A stretch of 64,000 nt of DNA, taken from contig JADJAE010000003.1 in assembly GCA_016704445.1 (NCBI GenBank), positions 62,001-126,000 on the forward strand. Reading direction: 5' to 3'. Shown piece by piece: positions 25,085 to 35,033 of this stretch. Within the stretch, counting starts at the first letter, position 1. Each line of letters starts with the position of its first letter. This DNA is from Deltaproteobacteria bacterium. GTDB taxonomy: Bacteria; Myxococcota_A; Polyangia; Polyangiales; Ga0077539. The position numbers and the translations under genes are program-made. The notes under the pieces were generated by a model. The model had not been told where the DNA came from and did not search any database. It was given only the letters and a program-made list of their open reading frames with translations.

Positions 25085-26442
25085 CTACCAGCCGCGGCCG
25101 GGAGGGGCGCCGGTGAGGGTGCGGCAGCCGCGGACGTGCTCGTTGCGGATGCCAGGCTGCGCCTCGCGGTAGCGGCGCACCATCGAGGCGTACACCTCGG
25201 GCCGGGTGCGGGCGAGGTTGGTGAGCTCGCCCGGGTCGGCCTCGATGTCATAGAGCTCGAAGCGGGAGTCGTCGCCGTAGGCGGTGAGCTTGTACTGGCC
25301 GTGGATGAGCGCCCGGCGGCGGTCGTTGTTGCCGGTGCGGGCGAGGTCGACCCAGACGTCGCGGGCCTCGGGCTCGGCGCCGAGAAACTCCGGGACGAGC
25401 GAGCGGCCCGTGAACTCGGGCTCCGGGGGGAGGCCGAAGAGCTCGAGGAGGGTGGGCGCCAGGTCGACGTGGCTGCGGCTCGCGGCGATGCGCCGGGGCG
25501 CGACGCCGGGGATCGAGAAGAACCACGGCACGCGCACGAGCTGCTGCCAGACCTGGAAGGCGTGGCGGTAGTGGCCGTGCTCGCCGAAGCTCTCGCCGTG
25601 GTCGGCGGTGATGACGATGGCGGTGCGGGCGCCGAAGGGCTGGGAGCGGATGAAGGTGACGAGGCGCTCGACCTCGCGGTCGGTGAAGGTGACCTCGCCG
25701 TCGTAACGGTCGCGCATCCGGCGGCCGTAGGAGATGCCGGGGTGCGACTGGTACTGGTCGTGCGGGTCCATGAAGTGGAACCACGCGAAGAAGCGACCCG
25801 AGGTGTTGGCCGGCTCGGAGAGGAGCCGGATCGCGAGGTCGGCGTGGGGCACGCTGGTGATGTCCACGTCGGTGGTGGCGTTCCAGTGCGTGCCGGGGAC
25901 CATGCGCCAGACGTCGAAGCCCTGCTCGAAGCCCGCGTGGCCCGCGCGGAAGTACCCGTGGGACTGCGCGGCAATGGTGCGGATGCCCGCGGCCTGCAGG
26001 CGCTCGGGGAAGAAGACCACCCGGCTGGGGTAGGTCCCGAAGAAGTAGCCGTCCCGGCGCAGCTCGCTCGCGAGGCGGCCGCCGAGGAAGCCCCCGACGC
26101 TCTGCGAGGTGTACGAGCTCGTGGCGTAGGCGCGGGTGTACGAGACCGCCTCGGACTCCAGGCGCGTGAGGAAGGGGGCGATCGGGCGGGGGTAGCCCGC
26201 CCAGGGCATGTCGGCCCGGAGGCTGTCGATGGAGATCATCACGACGTTGAGGTCGCGAGGATCCCCGATGGGGTCGGGGCCGGCGTGGGCGCTGCGGGGG
26301 GTGGCGGATGGGCTGCGACCGGCGCCGCGACCGGCGCTGCGACCGGGCGAGCGGGCGCGGGCGGACGGTCCTGAGCGGACGACGAGGAGCTGCATCCGGC
26401 GAGCAGCAGCAACAGAGCGGTGGGTTGGTTGAAGCGCTTCAC
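25085..26442 (-). pseudogene. Sulfatase-family lipoprotein, one frameshift near 26270
   Basis: GTG 26442 starts a lipoprotein signal (PTALLLLLAGC) followed by a long Ala/Pro linker. Around 26265-26285 the frame changes, and the second frame holds the alkaline phosphatase/sulfatase domain to 25085: NVVMISIDSLRAD (metal site), FHFMDPHDQY, ITADHGESFGEHG (second metal site). The position where sulfatases carry Cys/Ser-x-Pro-x-Arg reads SSYTSQSVGGFLGGR, so the classical formylglycine motif is absent and a Ser or Thr may act as nucleophile, as in phospho- or phosphonate-ester relatives. Convergent with the epimerase gene across a run of nine G. Confidence 0.7.
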
Positions 26443-26573
26443 GAGGGCCGGTGGACTTAGCACGCGGCCGGGGGAGGGGGGGAGCTCCCGCGCCCATCGC
26501 GCGGCCCTTGTTGAAGGGATGACGTCTTTGACAGAGGGCTGTTAGAGTCCGCCGCTACGGGAGCATACGAAGC

Positions 26574-28325
26574 TTGTTCAGCAAGTACTACCAGAGCGAG
26601 CTGACCTACCTCCGCGAGCTCGGCAAGGAGTTCGGCAAGGCCTATCCGGCCGTGGCGGGGATGCTCTCCGAGCGCGGCGGCGACCCGGACGTCGAGCGCT
26701 TGATGGAGGGCTTCGCATTCCTCACCGCGCGCATCCGCGAGCGCCTCGACGACGACGTCCCGGAGGTCATCCACACCCTCACCGACCTCCTGCTCCCGCA
26801 CTACCTCCGCACCCTGCCGGCCTGCTCCATCGTGGAGTTCACCCCGGTGGCGGGGGCGTTGCGTACCCGGCAGCGCGTCGCGCGCAATACCGAGCTCGCG
26901 GCCAATCCCGTCGAGGGAACGATGTGCCGCTTCCGCACCACCGCGGACGTCGACCTCCTCCCGCTGCAGATCACCGACGTCGTGCACGACACGTCGCAGC
27001 CCTCGATGCCGACCATCCGGGTGCAGTTCCAGACCCACGAGGCGGGGAGGGCGGCGGTCTTCCACCCCGACGGGGTGCGGCTCTACCTGCACGGCGAGCC
27101 GCAGGTCTGCACCATGGTGATGCTCTGGATGATGCAGCACCTGAAGTCGGTGTCCGTGCGCGGGCTCTCGTCCGGCGCCAAGGGCATCGAGATCGGCAAG
27201 GCCTCGGTGCGCGCCGCGGGCTTCGAGGAGCGCTGCGCGATGCTCCCGTGGCCGAAGTTCGCCCCCGGCGGGTTTCGCCTGCTCCAGGAGTACTTCACGC
27301 TCCCGGCGAAGTTCAATTTCATCGACGTGCGGGGCCTCGACGCGGCGGTCTCCCGGGCCGAAGACCGCTTCGAGATCGTCTTCCAGTTCGAGCGCCCGCC
27401 CGCGCTGCCGACGCGCCTCTCGCGCGACCTGATGAAGCTCCACTGCGCGCCGGTGATCAACCTCTTCTCGGTCGACGCCGACCCGCTGAAGCTCGACCCC
27501 ACGCAGCACGAGTACCTGCTCCGCGCGAGCGAGGTCGACCCGCGGCACATGGAGATCTACTCCATCGACAAGGTCAGCGGCCTCCAGGCAGGGCGCAGCG
27601 ATCGCCGCGAGTACAAGCCCTTCTTCGACTTCATCCACGCCTCGTCGCCCGACGACATCCCCTCGTACTACCGGGTGCGGCGCAGCAACTCGCCGCTCGA
27701 CGACGGCATCGACTCGTGGCTCTCGGTGCAGACCCCGCGCGACGTGCCCTCCGGGGCCATCGAGGAGACGCTCTCCATCGAGCTGATGTGCACCAACCGG
27801 GGGCTGCCCTCGCAGCTCAAGGTCGGCGACATCTGCATGGCTGCGCCGGGCTCTCCGCCCTTCGCCCGCTTCAAGAACGTCACCCCCGTCACCGTCCCGG
27901 TGAGGCCTCCCTTCGGTCAGGCGCTCCACTGGCGGCTCATCTCGCACCTCGCGCTCAACTACCGCGCGCTCGCCGATCGGCAGTCGCTGCGGGCCATCCT
28001 CGACCTCTACAACTTCCTCGCGGCGGTCGACCGGCAGGCTGCGCGCGCCAACCGTCTGCGCATCGAGGGCATCCGCGAGGTGCGCACCCGCCCGGTCGAG
28101 CGGCTGGTGAAGGGCGTCCCCGTCCGCGGGGTGGGGACGACCCTCGAGCTCGATGAGAACAGCTTCTCCGGGGACGGCGACCTGTACCTCTTCGCGTCCG
28201 TGATCGATGAGGTGCTCGCGGCGCACGCGGGCATCAACACCTTCAGCGAGCTGAGCGTGAAGACGCACCCCTCGCAAGCGGAGTATTCGTGGAAGGCAAA
28301 GAGCGGCCAGCAGCCGATCCTATGA
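26574..28325 (+). CDS. tssF: Type VI secretion baseplate protein TssF
   Basis: A 583-residue protein with the TssF N-terminus: YYQSELTYLRELGKEFGK, then YPAVAGML, DPDVERLMEGFAFL and R-x-RLDDDVPE. With TssG, TssE and TssK it builds the baseplate of the contractile injection machine. Read from TTG 26574 with a weak GGGAG site; no better start is available and the motif begins immediately. Divergent from the sulfatase gene. tssE, tssB and tssC, which usually precede tssF, are not upstream, so this is a partial locus. Confidence 0.9.
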   Translation: MFSKYYQSELTYLRELGKEFGKAYPAVAGMLSERGGDPDVERLMEGFAFLTARIRERLDDDVPEVIHTLTDLLLPHYLRTLPACSIVEFTPVAGALRTRQRVARNTELAANPVEGTMCRFRTTADVDLLPLQITDVVHDTSQPSMPTIRVQFQTHEAGRAAVFHPDGVRLYLHGEPQVCTMVMLWMMQHLKSVSVRGLSSGAKGIEIGKASVRAAGFEERCAMLPWPKFAPGGFRLLQEYFTLPAKFNFIDVRGLDAAVSRAEDRFEIVFQFERPPALPTRLSRDLMKLHCAPVINLFSVDADPLKLDPTQHEYLLRASEVDPRHMEIYSIDKVSGLQAGRSDRREYKPFFDFIHASSPDDIPSYYRVRRSNSPLDDGIDSWLSVQTPRDVPSGAIEETLSIELMCTNRGLPSQLKVGDICMAAPGSPPFARFKNVTPVTVPVRPPFGQALHWRLISHLALNYRALADRQSLRAILDLYNFLAAVDRQAARANRLRIEGIREVRTRPVERLVKGVPVRGVGTTLELDENSFSGDGDLYLFASVIDEVLAAHAGINTFSELSVKTHPSQAEYSWKAKSGQQPIL

Positions 28326-29446
28326 CGGCGCTGGTCGGACTCCTGCTCGGCCAGCCGCGCCGGGTGGGGTTCTACCGCGCCATCGAGCTCCTCGAGCGCG
28401 CCACCAAGGGGCCGCGCATCGGGGACTATGGGCCCGTCAACGAGGAATCCATCCGGTTCCGGCACGATCCCTCGCTGACCTTCGCGACCAGCGACGTCTC
28501 CAGCATCAAGGCCCGTCCGCGCCGCGCGGGCGAGACCGGCGACGGGCCCGACGAGCCCGTCTACGAGATCACCACCACCTTCCTCGGCCTCACCGGGACG
28601 GTCTCGCCGCTGCCTACGTACATGGCCGAGGAGGTGCTCCACGAGGACCACGACCGCCCGGCGCAGCGGGAATTCCTCGACGTCTTTCACCACCGCATCA
28701 TCTCGCTCTTCTACCGAGCGCACGCCCGCTACTCCTTCTCCGCCGACTACCTGAGCACCTCCGCCGACCCGTGGTCGCGCCGGTCGCTGGCCCTCGCCGG
28801 CATCGACACCTTCGACGACGCCCCGCCGCCGGTGAACCTCTCGCTGGCCCGGCTGCTTCGGCTCGCCCCGCTGCTCGCGACCCGCGCCCGCACGGCGCAG
28901 GGGCTCGTCGCGGCGGTGTCCGACGTGATGGAGGAGGTGCTCATCGGAGCGCCGGTGTCCGTCGAGCAGTTCGTCGGGCGCTGGGTGACCATCGAGGAGC
29001 GGCAGCTCCTGCGGCTGGGCATCGCCAACACCACGCTGGGGGTCGACGCCACCATCGGGCGCCGGGTGTTCGACCGCGGGGGGAAGTTCAGGCTGGTGCT
29101 CGGGCCCCTCAAGAGGAAGGCCTTCCAGCGCTTTCTGCCGGGAGGCGACGGCCTCGCGCAGATCAAAGAGCTGGTGACCTTCTATGTGCGCGACCCGCTG
29201 GAGTTCGACCTCGAGCTCATCCTCGCGCCCGGCGAGACGCCGTCGCTGAGACTGTCGGCCTCGCCCGGCGAAGGCTCGCGGCTGGGCCTCGACTCCTGGG
29301 TGACCGTCGGGGCCGACCGCGAGACGCGGGTGATCGTCCCTGTTCCTGTCGGCAATGAAGTCTCTGGGGAGCATGGTGCGACCCCGGCGAACGATGACTC
29401 CGCACCGAAGGCCCTGGAGGGCCAGGTTCATGGCACTGCTCGTTGA
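28289..29446 (+). CDS. tssG: Type VI secretion baseplate protein TssG
   Basis: A protein of 385 residues (or 374 from ATG 28322). It has the TssG hallmark R-x-GFYRAIELLERA near the start, IRFRHDPSLTF, FLGLTGTVSPLPTYMAEEV and FLDVFHHRIISLFYRA, all conserved in the family. The GTG at 28289 follows AAGCGGAG and overlaps tssF; the ATG at 28322 overlaps the tssF stop as ATGA. Both are plausible and both mean translational coupling. Two TssG and one TssF form the baseplate wedge. The 3' end overlaps clpV by 17 bases. Confidence 0.88.
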   Translation: MEGKERPAADPMTALVGLLLGQPRRVGFYRAIELLERATKGPRIGDYGPVNEESIRFRHDPSLTFATSDVSSIKARPRRAGETGDGPDEPVYEITTTFLGLTGTVSPLPTYMAEEVLHEDHDRPAQREFLDVFHHRIISLFYRAHARYSFSADYLSTSADPWSRRSLALAGIDTFDDAPPPVNLSLARLLRLAPLLATRARTAQGLVAAVSDVMEEVLIGAPVSVEQFVGRWVTIEERQLLRLGIANTTLGVDATIGRRVFDRGGKFRLVLGPLKRKAFQRFLPGGDGLAQIKELVTFYVRDPLEFDLELILAPGETPSLRLSASPGEGSRLGLDSWVTVGADRETRVIVPVPVGNEVSGEHGATPANDDSAPKALEGQVHGTAR

Positions 29447-31933
29447 GCCCAAGACGCTTGTTCGTAGACTGACCCCGACCGCCACCAAGGCCCTCGAGGC
29501 CAGCGTGTCCCGCGCCGCCAATGCGCGCGCCTATGAGATCACCGTCGAGCACATGCTCCTGGAGCTGGTCTCCCCACCAGACGGCGACGCCGCGGGCATC
29601 CTCCACCAGTTCGATCAGGACCGCGTCCGGCTCGTCGGGCGACTGGAGAAGGCCATCAGCGGACTGCGCGTCGGCAACGGCGGCAAGCCCACCTTCTCGG
29701 CCTCGCTCTTTCAATGGATGGAAGACGCCTGGACGGTCTCCTCCCTGGAGACCGACGCCACCCGACTTCGCACCGGAGCGCTCCTTCTTCAGTTCATCGC
29801 CAACCCGGGCCGGTACAGCGCCGAGACGCTGCCGGAGCTGGAGGCCATCCCGAGAGACCAGCTCCGCAAGGAGCTCGGGGACATCGTCGCGGGCTCCAAG
29901 GAGTCCGCCGAGGTAGGCGTCGCAGGCCCCGCGGGCGCGACCGCGAGCCCCGGCGGCGGGGCTCCCGCGATGGCGGGGGGAGTGGCCCAGGGCACCTCGG
30001 AGAACCTCGCCCGGTTCTGCGAGAACCTCACGCAGAAGGCGCGCGACGGGAAGATCGACCCCGTCTTCGGCAGGCACACGGAGATCCGCCAGCTGGTGGA
30101 CATCCTCTCGCGCCGCCGGAAGAACAACCCGATCATCGTGGGCGAGGCGGGCACCGGCAAGACCGCGCTGGTCGAGGGTCTCGCCATCGAGATCATCCAG
30201 GGGCTCGTGCCCGAGAACCTCAAGAACGTCGAGAGTACAAGAAGTACTTCGAAAAGGACGCCGCGCTGGCCCGTCGCTTCCAGCCCGTGGCCGTCGACGA
30301 GCCCTCCGAGGAGAACGCGGTGCAGATGATCCGCGGGCTGCGCCCGGTCTTCGAGAAGGCGCACAACATCGCCATTCGCGACGAGGCCATCGTCGCGGCG
30401 GTGAAGCTCTCGCACCGGTACATCTCCGGCCGGCAGCTCCCGGACAAGGCCGTCGACCTGCTCGACACGGCCACCGCGCGGGTGAAGATCAACCTCGACG
30501 CCAAGCCCGAGGAGCTCGTCGACATCGAGGTGGCGCTCGCCTCGCAGAACCGCGAGCGCGAGGCCCTGGAGCGCGACCGCGCGTCGGGCTTCACCATCGA
30601 CGAGGAGACCTACGAGGCGCTGGTGAAGCGCATCGCGAGCAACGAGGCGAAGCGGGTCGACACGCACGCGCGCTGGGAGAAGGAGCGCGACGCGGTGCGC
30701 GCCGTGCGCGAGGCGCGGCAGGCGGTGCTGGCGGCGAAGCCCGGCGAGGACACCACCGAGGCGAGGGCGAAGCTCGACGCGGCGGTGGCCGCGCACGAGA
30801 GCGTGAAGAGCAAGCCGGCGCTGGTGCACGCGGACGTCGACGTCGACATCGTGGCCAAGATCGTCGGCAACTGGACGGGCATCCCCGTCGGCAAGATGCA
30901 GAAGGACGACATCGCCACGCTGCTCACGCTGGAGGACAAGCTCCGCGGGCGGGTGCGCGGCCAGGACCACGCGATGAGCGTGGTGGCCGAGACCATCCGC
31001 ATCTCGCAGGCGGGGATCAACAACCCCAACCAGCCGGTGGGCGTGCTGCTCTTCGTGGGTCCGTCGGGCGTCGGCAAGACCGAGACGGCCATCGCGCTCG
31101 CGGAGGCCATGTACGGCGGCGAGCGCTTCATGACCGTCATCAACATGAGCGAGTTCCAGGAGAAGCACTCGGTCTCCCGGCTCATCGGCTCGCCCCCCGG
31201 CTACGTCGGCTACGGCGAGGGCGGCGTGCTCACCGAGGCCGTGCGGCAGCGCCCCTACTCCGTGGTGCTCCTCGACGAGTCGGAAAGGCCGACCTGGAGG
31301 TCATGAACCTCTTCTATCAGGTCTTCGATAAGGGGCTCGCTCTCCGACAGCGAAAGGGGCGCCATCAACTCCGCAACACCATCATCATCCTCACGAGCAA
31401 CCTCGCCAACGGACGCCATCATGAAGATCTACCAGGGCGCAGGGCCGCCGTCGGTCGAGGAGGTGGTCAACGAGATCCGCCCCATTCCTGAGCAAGCACT
31501 TCGACCCGCGCTGCTCGCGCGCATATCAGTGATCCCTATGCGCCCATCTCCCCGGTCGATCCTCCGGGGAGATCACGGAGATGCGCCTGGGCGGGCTCTC
31601 GCCAAGCGGCTCTTCACCAGCCACCGCATCGAGACGGAAGTTCGACCCCAGCTCCTCGAGGAGATCACCCGCCGCTGCACGGAGGCCGAGACCGGCGCCC
31701 GCAACGTCGAGCACATCCTCCGCGGCTCGCTCATCCCTGCGGTCTCCCCGCGTGCTCCTCGAGCGCATGTCGCAGGGGACCGCTGCCCCGTAAGCTCAAC
31801 GTGGGCCTGTCCCCGACGGGCAACCTGGCGCATCGAGTTCGACGAGAGCGCGGCCAGGCGCTACGCCGTCGCCGACGAGCCCGACACGGCCGAGGAGGCC
31901 GAGCAGGAGCCGGAGCAGTTCGCCGAGGCCTGA
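29430..31933 (+). pseudogene. clpV: Type VI secretion ATPase ClpV (TssH), frameshifts and internal loss
   Basis: An AAA+ ClpB-like ATPase that disassembles the contracted T6SS sheath. ATG 29430 with GGAGG upstream. The N-domain, FGRHTEIRQLVDIL and first Walker A (GEAGTGKTAL, near residue 238) are intact. At about 30235 the sequence jumps from ENLKNVE to EYKKYFEKDAALARRFQ in another frame; about 80 residues, including the first Walker B (DEAHTLIGAG in relatives), are missing. The middle domain, GNWTGIPVGKM and second Walker A (GPSGVGKTET) follow. After 31285 several one-base shifts break the C-terminal domain, but all pieces are recognisable up to 31933. Many shifts sit in G or A runs. Confidence 0.8.
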
Positions 31934-31936
31934 CCG

Positions 31937-32740
31937 GTGACCGCCGCGGCGCGACCCCTGCGCGCTCAGCGTGGCGGGGCTCGACCCCTCCGGAGGCGCT
32001 GGCTTCCTGGCGGACGTAAGGGCCTTCCCCGCCGCGGGCGCCTGGGGGCTGCGCCGTCGCCGCGGTGCTCACGGTGCAGTCCACCGCGGGCCTCGCGTCG
32101 GTTGATCCCATCGAGACATCGCTCGTGCGCGCGCAGGCCGAGCGGATCTTCCTCCATCAAGACATCCGCGCCTGGAAGACCGGCGCCCTGGGCTCCACCG
32201 ACAACGTCGCGCTCGCGGTGGCCTTGTCGGAGGCGCACCCGACGGCGCCGCTGGTGGTCGACCCGGTGATCGTGGCGACGCGCACCGACGCAGGCGCGCG
32301 GCTGCTCGACGATCGGGCGCTCGAGGCGATGCGGCGGCTGGTCGCCCGCTCGACGCTGGTGACCCCCAACGTCGACGAGGCGGAGGCGCTGCTGGGGGCG
32401 AGGGTGACGTCCGTGGAGGACGCTCGCGACGCCGCGTTGGCGCTGGTGGCGATGGCGCGCTCGCGCGGCGCTGGTGAAGAGGGAGGACACCTCGGCGGGC
32501 CATCGGCCGTCGACGCTGGCGCCCCCTCGGGAGTGCAGCTCATCGAGGCGCCGAGGGTGGCGATGGAGGGAGGGAACTTCCACAGGGGAGGTGCACGCTC
32601 TCGGCTTGCGCTGATCACCGGGCGCGCCTGGCCGGTGGGCGGGCTTGGAAGCGGCGGTGCGCTGGTCGAAGGAGCGGCTCACCAGGCGATCGCTCGGGCG
32701 TGCGGGTGGGCGACGGCTTGCGGGTGCTGCCCTCGACTGA
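31937..32740 (+). pseudogene. thiD: Hydroxymethylpyrimidine/phosphomethylpyrimidine kinase ThiD, frameshifted
   Basis: The kinase phosphorylates hydroxymethylpyrimidine (phosphate) for thiamine synthesis. Pieces in different frames, in the right order, are CALSVAGLDPSGGAGFLADV (about 31968-32030), AVLTVQSTAGL, the long intact central part from 32065 (WKTGALGSTDNVA, VVDPVIVATRTDAGARLL, LVTPNVDEAEALLG), then ALVK, HLGGPSAVD, ALITGR and a C-terminal AVRWSKERL segment. At least four one-base shifts are needed. The active-site G-x-G-C-x-x-S motif near the end is garbled (LALITGR). The 3' limit is uncertain by a few tens of bases. It follows clpV by a few bases. Confidence 0.65.
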
Positions 32741-33482
32741 CTGCCGGGTAGTCCGAGCCACGCGTTGGGGGACCCTGAAGCCACCACCCGAAGCGGGCCG
32801 AGCAGGAGGGCGCTGTTGCCAGGCGCCCGAGACGCCCTCCTCGACGCGGTCTCGACGCGCTGGACCACCGTGGGCTGCGGGGCGCGGGACACGACCTGTG
32901 GGGCGGCGGAGGAAGCCTGGCCCGGAGCGTTGCCCATCTCCTCGCTGGTGTAGAGGCCCGTATGTCCTCTCCCGGAAGGCCTTGCGCAGCGCGAGGGACT
33001 CAGCGCACTTGGCCAGCATCGCATTGGGGCATCGGACCGCTGGCCGTGGGCCGTGACTTGCCCGTCGTGCGGTCGCGGGCCATCTGGCAGTACTCCGCCC
33101 AGTAGGCGAGGCCCACCGCGGGGCGGGGCCAGTCGCGGCGCCACACGCGCACCCGGCAGAGCTTGATGGTGCCGTCGGGGTTCTCGACGAACTCCGGCTC
33201 GTCCTGGCCCGCGTAGAGGCCGGTGCGCTCGGCGATGGCGCGCAGCCCGTCGATGGACACCTGCGCGGCCCACACGGGGCGGTGCTTCTCGCCGTCCCAC
33301 CGGCTCACGAAATGGATCTGCCGCAGCAGGGGGTTGAGCCTCCGCGCGCGGGCGATCTCCATCAGCACCGCGAACTCCTCGTCGCTCGCCCCGTTGGCGT
33401 AGGCGTCGCGGATGAGCCGACGCTGGGCCTCGGTGAACTCCAGCGGCTGATGCTCACGCAGCGCCAGCGAGGAGTGGTCCAT
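32741..33482 (-). pseudogene. Bet/RecT-like single-strand annealing protein, frameshifted
   Basis: From ATG 33482 (or 33506) the first 160 residues match phage recombination protein Bet: FTEAQRRLIRDAYANGASDE, FAVLMEIARARRLNPLLRQI, VSIDGLRAIAERTGLYAG and a YWAEYCQMA segment. At about 33020 an extra base in a GGGG run shifts the frame; the next frame gives AMLAKCAESLALRKAF, and a third gives GLYTSEEMGNAPGQ. All three are consecutive Bet motifs. The C-terminal tail is low complexity and its stop is unresolved; it meets the convergent thiD end near 32741. Bet anneals complementary single strands together with an exonuclease, and no exonuclease gene is adjacent. Confidence 0.65.
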
Positions 33483-33557
33483 GGAAGCGCCTGCCCTCTG
33501 GTCCATAGATCGAGAACCGTACAGATGTTCAGTGGCCGACGCAAGGCGGGCGGGGTG

Positions 33558-33563
33558 TACGGT
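33558..33563 (+). promoter_or_regulatory. Candidate -10 element before the RluA-type gene
   Basis: TACGGT ends seven bases before the ATG at 33571, and there is no ribosome-binding site. The expected transcription start would coincide with the start codon. No convincing -35. Confidence 0.3.
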
Positions 33564-33570
33564 GCCGCCG

Positions 33571-34302
33571 ATGAACGCCCCCCTGCTCTACGAAGACGCC
33601 TCGATGATCGCCGTGTCCAAGCCCGCGGGCGTGGTGGTGATCCCGGCTCGTGGGGAGGAGACGGCCCTCTGCCTTCAGGCCTCGCTGGAGGCCTCGCGGG
33701 GAGAGAAGCTCTGGGTGGTGCACCGCCTCGACCGCGACACCAGCGGCGTGCTGCTCTTCGCTCGTACGGCGGGCGAGCACCGACGGCTCAACGGGCTCTT
33801 CGAGGGGCGCCAGGTGCAGAAGCGCTACCTGGCGTGGACCCGCGGCGCGATGCCCTCCGATGAGGGCGTCATCGACGCGGCGCTGCACCCCGCGCGCAAG
33901 GGCAAGATGCGCCCGGCGCTGCCGGGGAGGAGGGCGCCCTGCCGTCGCGCACCGGTTATCGGGTGCTGCGTCGCTGGGAGGGCCTGAAGTGCGGCACCCT
34001 TGCGCCGTCGAGCTCGCCGAGACCGGGAGGCAGCACCAGATCAGTTGCACCTGCGCTCGGTGGACGCGCCGCTGGTGGTCGATCCGGTCTATGGGCGCGC
34101 CGCGAAGGTGGACAATACCGAGCTGGGTAAGGACGACCCTGGCGTGGCGCTGGGGCGGCTGTCGCTGCACGCCTCGCGCATCGTGCTGACCTCGTCGAGC
34201 GGGGCGACGCTGGCGATCGAGTCCCCGCTGCCCGACGACCTCGTCGCGTGGCAGGCGGCGCTCGAAGACGCCGTGCTGCGCGGGGCGTGTACCGCGCGCT
34301 AG
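33571..34302 (+). pseudogene. RluA-family pseudouridine synthase, frameshifted
   Basis: From ATG 33571: LLYEDASMIAVSKPAGVVV, then the catalytic HRLDRDTSGVLLFA (the Asp is the nucleophile) and QKRYLAW, all classic RluA motifs. Around 33930 the frame changes, giving GYRVLRRWEGL, and again near 34010-34040, giving LAETGRQHQI and then LHLRSVDAPLVVDPVYG to the stop at 34302. Family members convert uridine to pseudouridine in rRNA or tRNA; the target cannot be told from sequence. Two or three one-base indels are required. Divergent from the Bet gene. Confidence 0.75.
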
Positions 34303-34428
34303 CCCACTGGCACGTGTCAGCCCGTGTGTCGGCCCTCGTGCCGCTCCGCGCCCTCGACACGGGCCGTCGTCAGCGCTCGTAAAGGCCGTCGCTCCATCGG
34401 GCACGGGCGCTGCAAACGCCTGCTGGTC

Positions 34429-34671
34429 ATGGAGTTCCTGAGCCCGTCGTGCCCCTTCGAGAGCTTCGCCGATCCTGAGGCGCGCCACACGCTCCGCGTC
34501 GAGTCCGGCGGGGAGCGACTCTCCCTCGCGGTGGTCTCCTTCCGAGGGGGAGGAGGGCCTGTCGACCCCTTCCGCTTCGACGTGGTGGTGGTCATGGCCG
34601 CCGAGGCCGAGGCCCGCACGAGGGAGCTGCTCGGCGCGCCCGCGGAGCTATCGATGCGCCGCGGGAGGTGA
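34429..34671 (+). CDS. Short protein resembling the start of a T6SS VgrG (possibly truncated)
   Basis: 80 residues from ATG 34429. It reads LRVESGGERLSLAVVSFRG, PVDPFRFDVVVV, then ELLGAPAELSMRR. The order R-x-x-x-GxxxxS-x-PFRFD ... LLGxPAxL is that of the first beta-domain of VgrG spike proteins. The usual 500 or more residues of VgrG do not follow; the frame ends at 34671 and a different frame begins at 34668. The similarity is short and the assignment is weak. It fits the T6SS context (tssF/G/clpV upstream, PAAR-like gene downstream). Confidence 0.3.
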   Translation: MEFLSPSCPFESFADPEARHTLRVESGGERLSLAVVSFRGGGGPVDPFRFDVVVVMAAEAEARTRELLGAPAELSMRRGR

Positions 34672-35033
34672 ACATCGTCCGTTTCGATGACGGCTTCAAC
34701 ATGCTGGCCTCGTGCGGCGGCGACGATCTCGGCAAGGGCGAGTACCTCGCGCCCTTCAAGATGGAGTTCGAGGCCGACGCGGCGGTGCCTCGCAGGAGCC
34801 GCTTCCACAACCTCGGACCGATGAGGCTGATGAGGCTCCCCGAGGTGGTCGAGAAGTACGGCCAGGACCTCGAGTTGCTGCACGTGAAGATGGTCGAGGA
34901 GAAGGGCAAGCAGAAGATCACCGAGCTGCACTGGCAGAAGCGCCTCGGCCGCACCCCGAGCAGCGACGAGGCGCTCGCGCAGAGGACCATCGTGACGGAC
35001 TACGTGGGCAGGTCGCCGAGGGTGCTCGAGTGA
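34668..35033 (+). CDS. Unknown protein between VgrG-like fragment and DUF4280 gene
   Basis: 121 residues. It begins with GTG overlapping the previous stop as GTGA and its own stop overlaps the next start the same way. It starts VNIVRFDDGFNMLASCGGD and contains a conserved-looking LGPMRLMRLPEVVEKYG helix followed by a Lys-rich HVKMVEEKGKQKITELHWQ segment. No family recognised. Either it is an independent small protein made by translational coupling, or it is the continuation of the preceding frame after a lost base. Given the position, an adaptor or effector part of the T6SS tip is possible but not shown. Confidence 0.4.
   Translation: MNIVRFDDGFNMLASCGGDDLGKGEYLAPFKMEFEADAAVPRRSRFHNLGPMRLMRLPEVVEKYGQDLELLHVKMVEEKGKQKITELHWQKRLGRTPSSDEALAQRTIVTDYVGRSPRVLE

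Noticed and set aside
24050..26374. 774-residue fusion protein on the plus strand
   Set aside because: After residue 200 it is antisense translation of the sulfatase gene; the epimerase continues in another frame to 25073.
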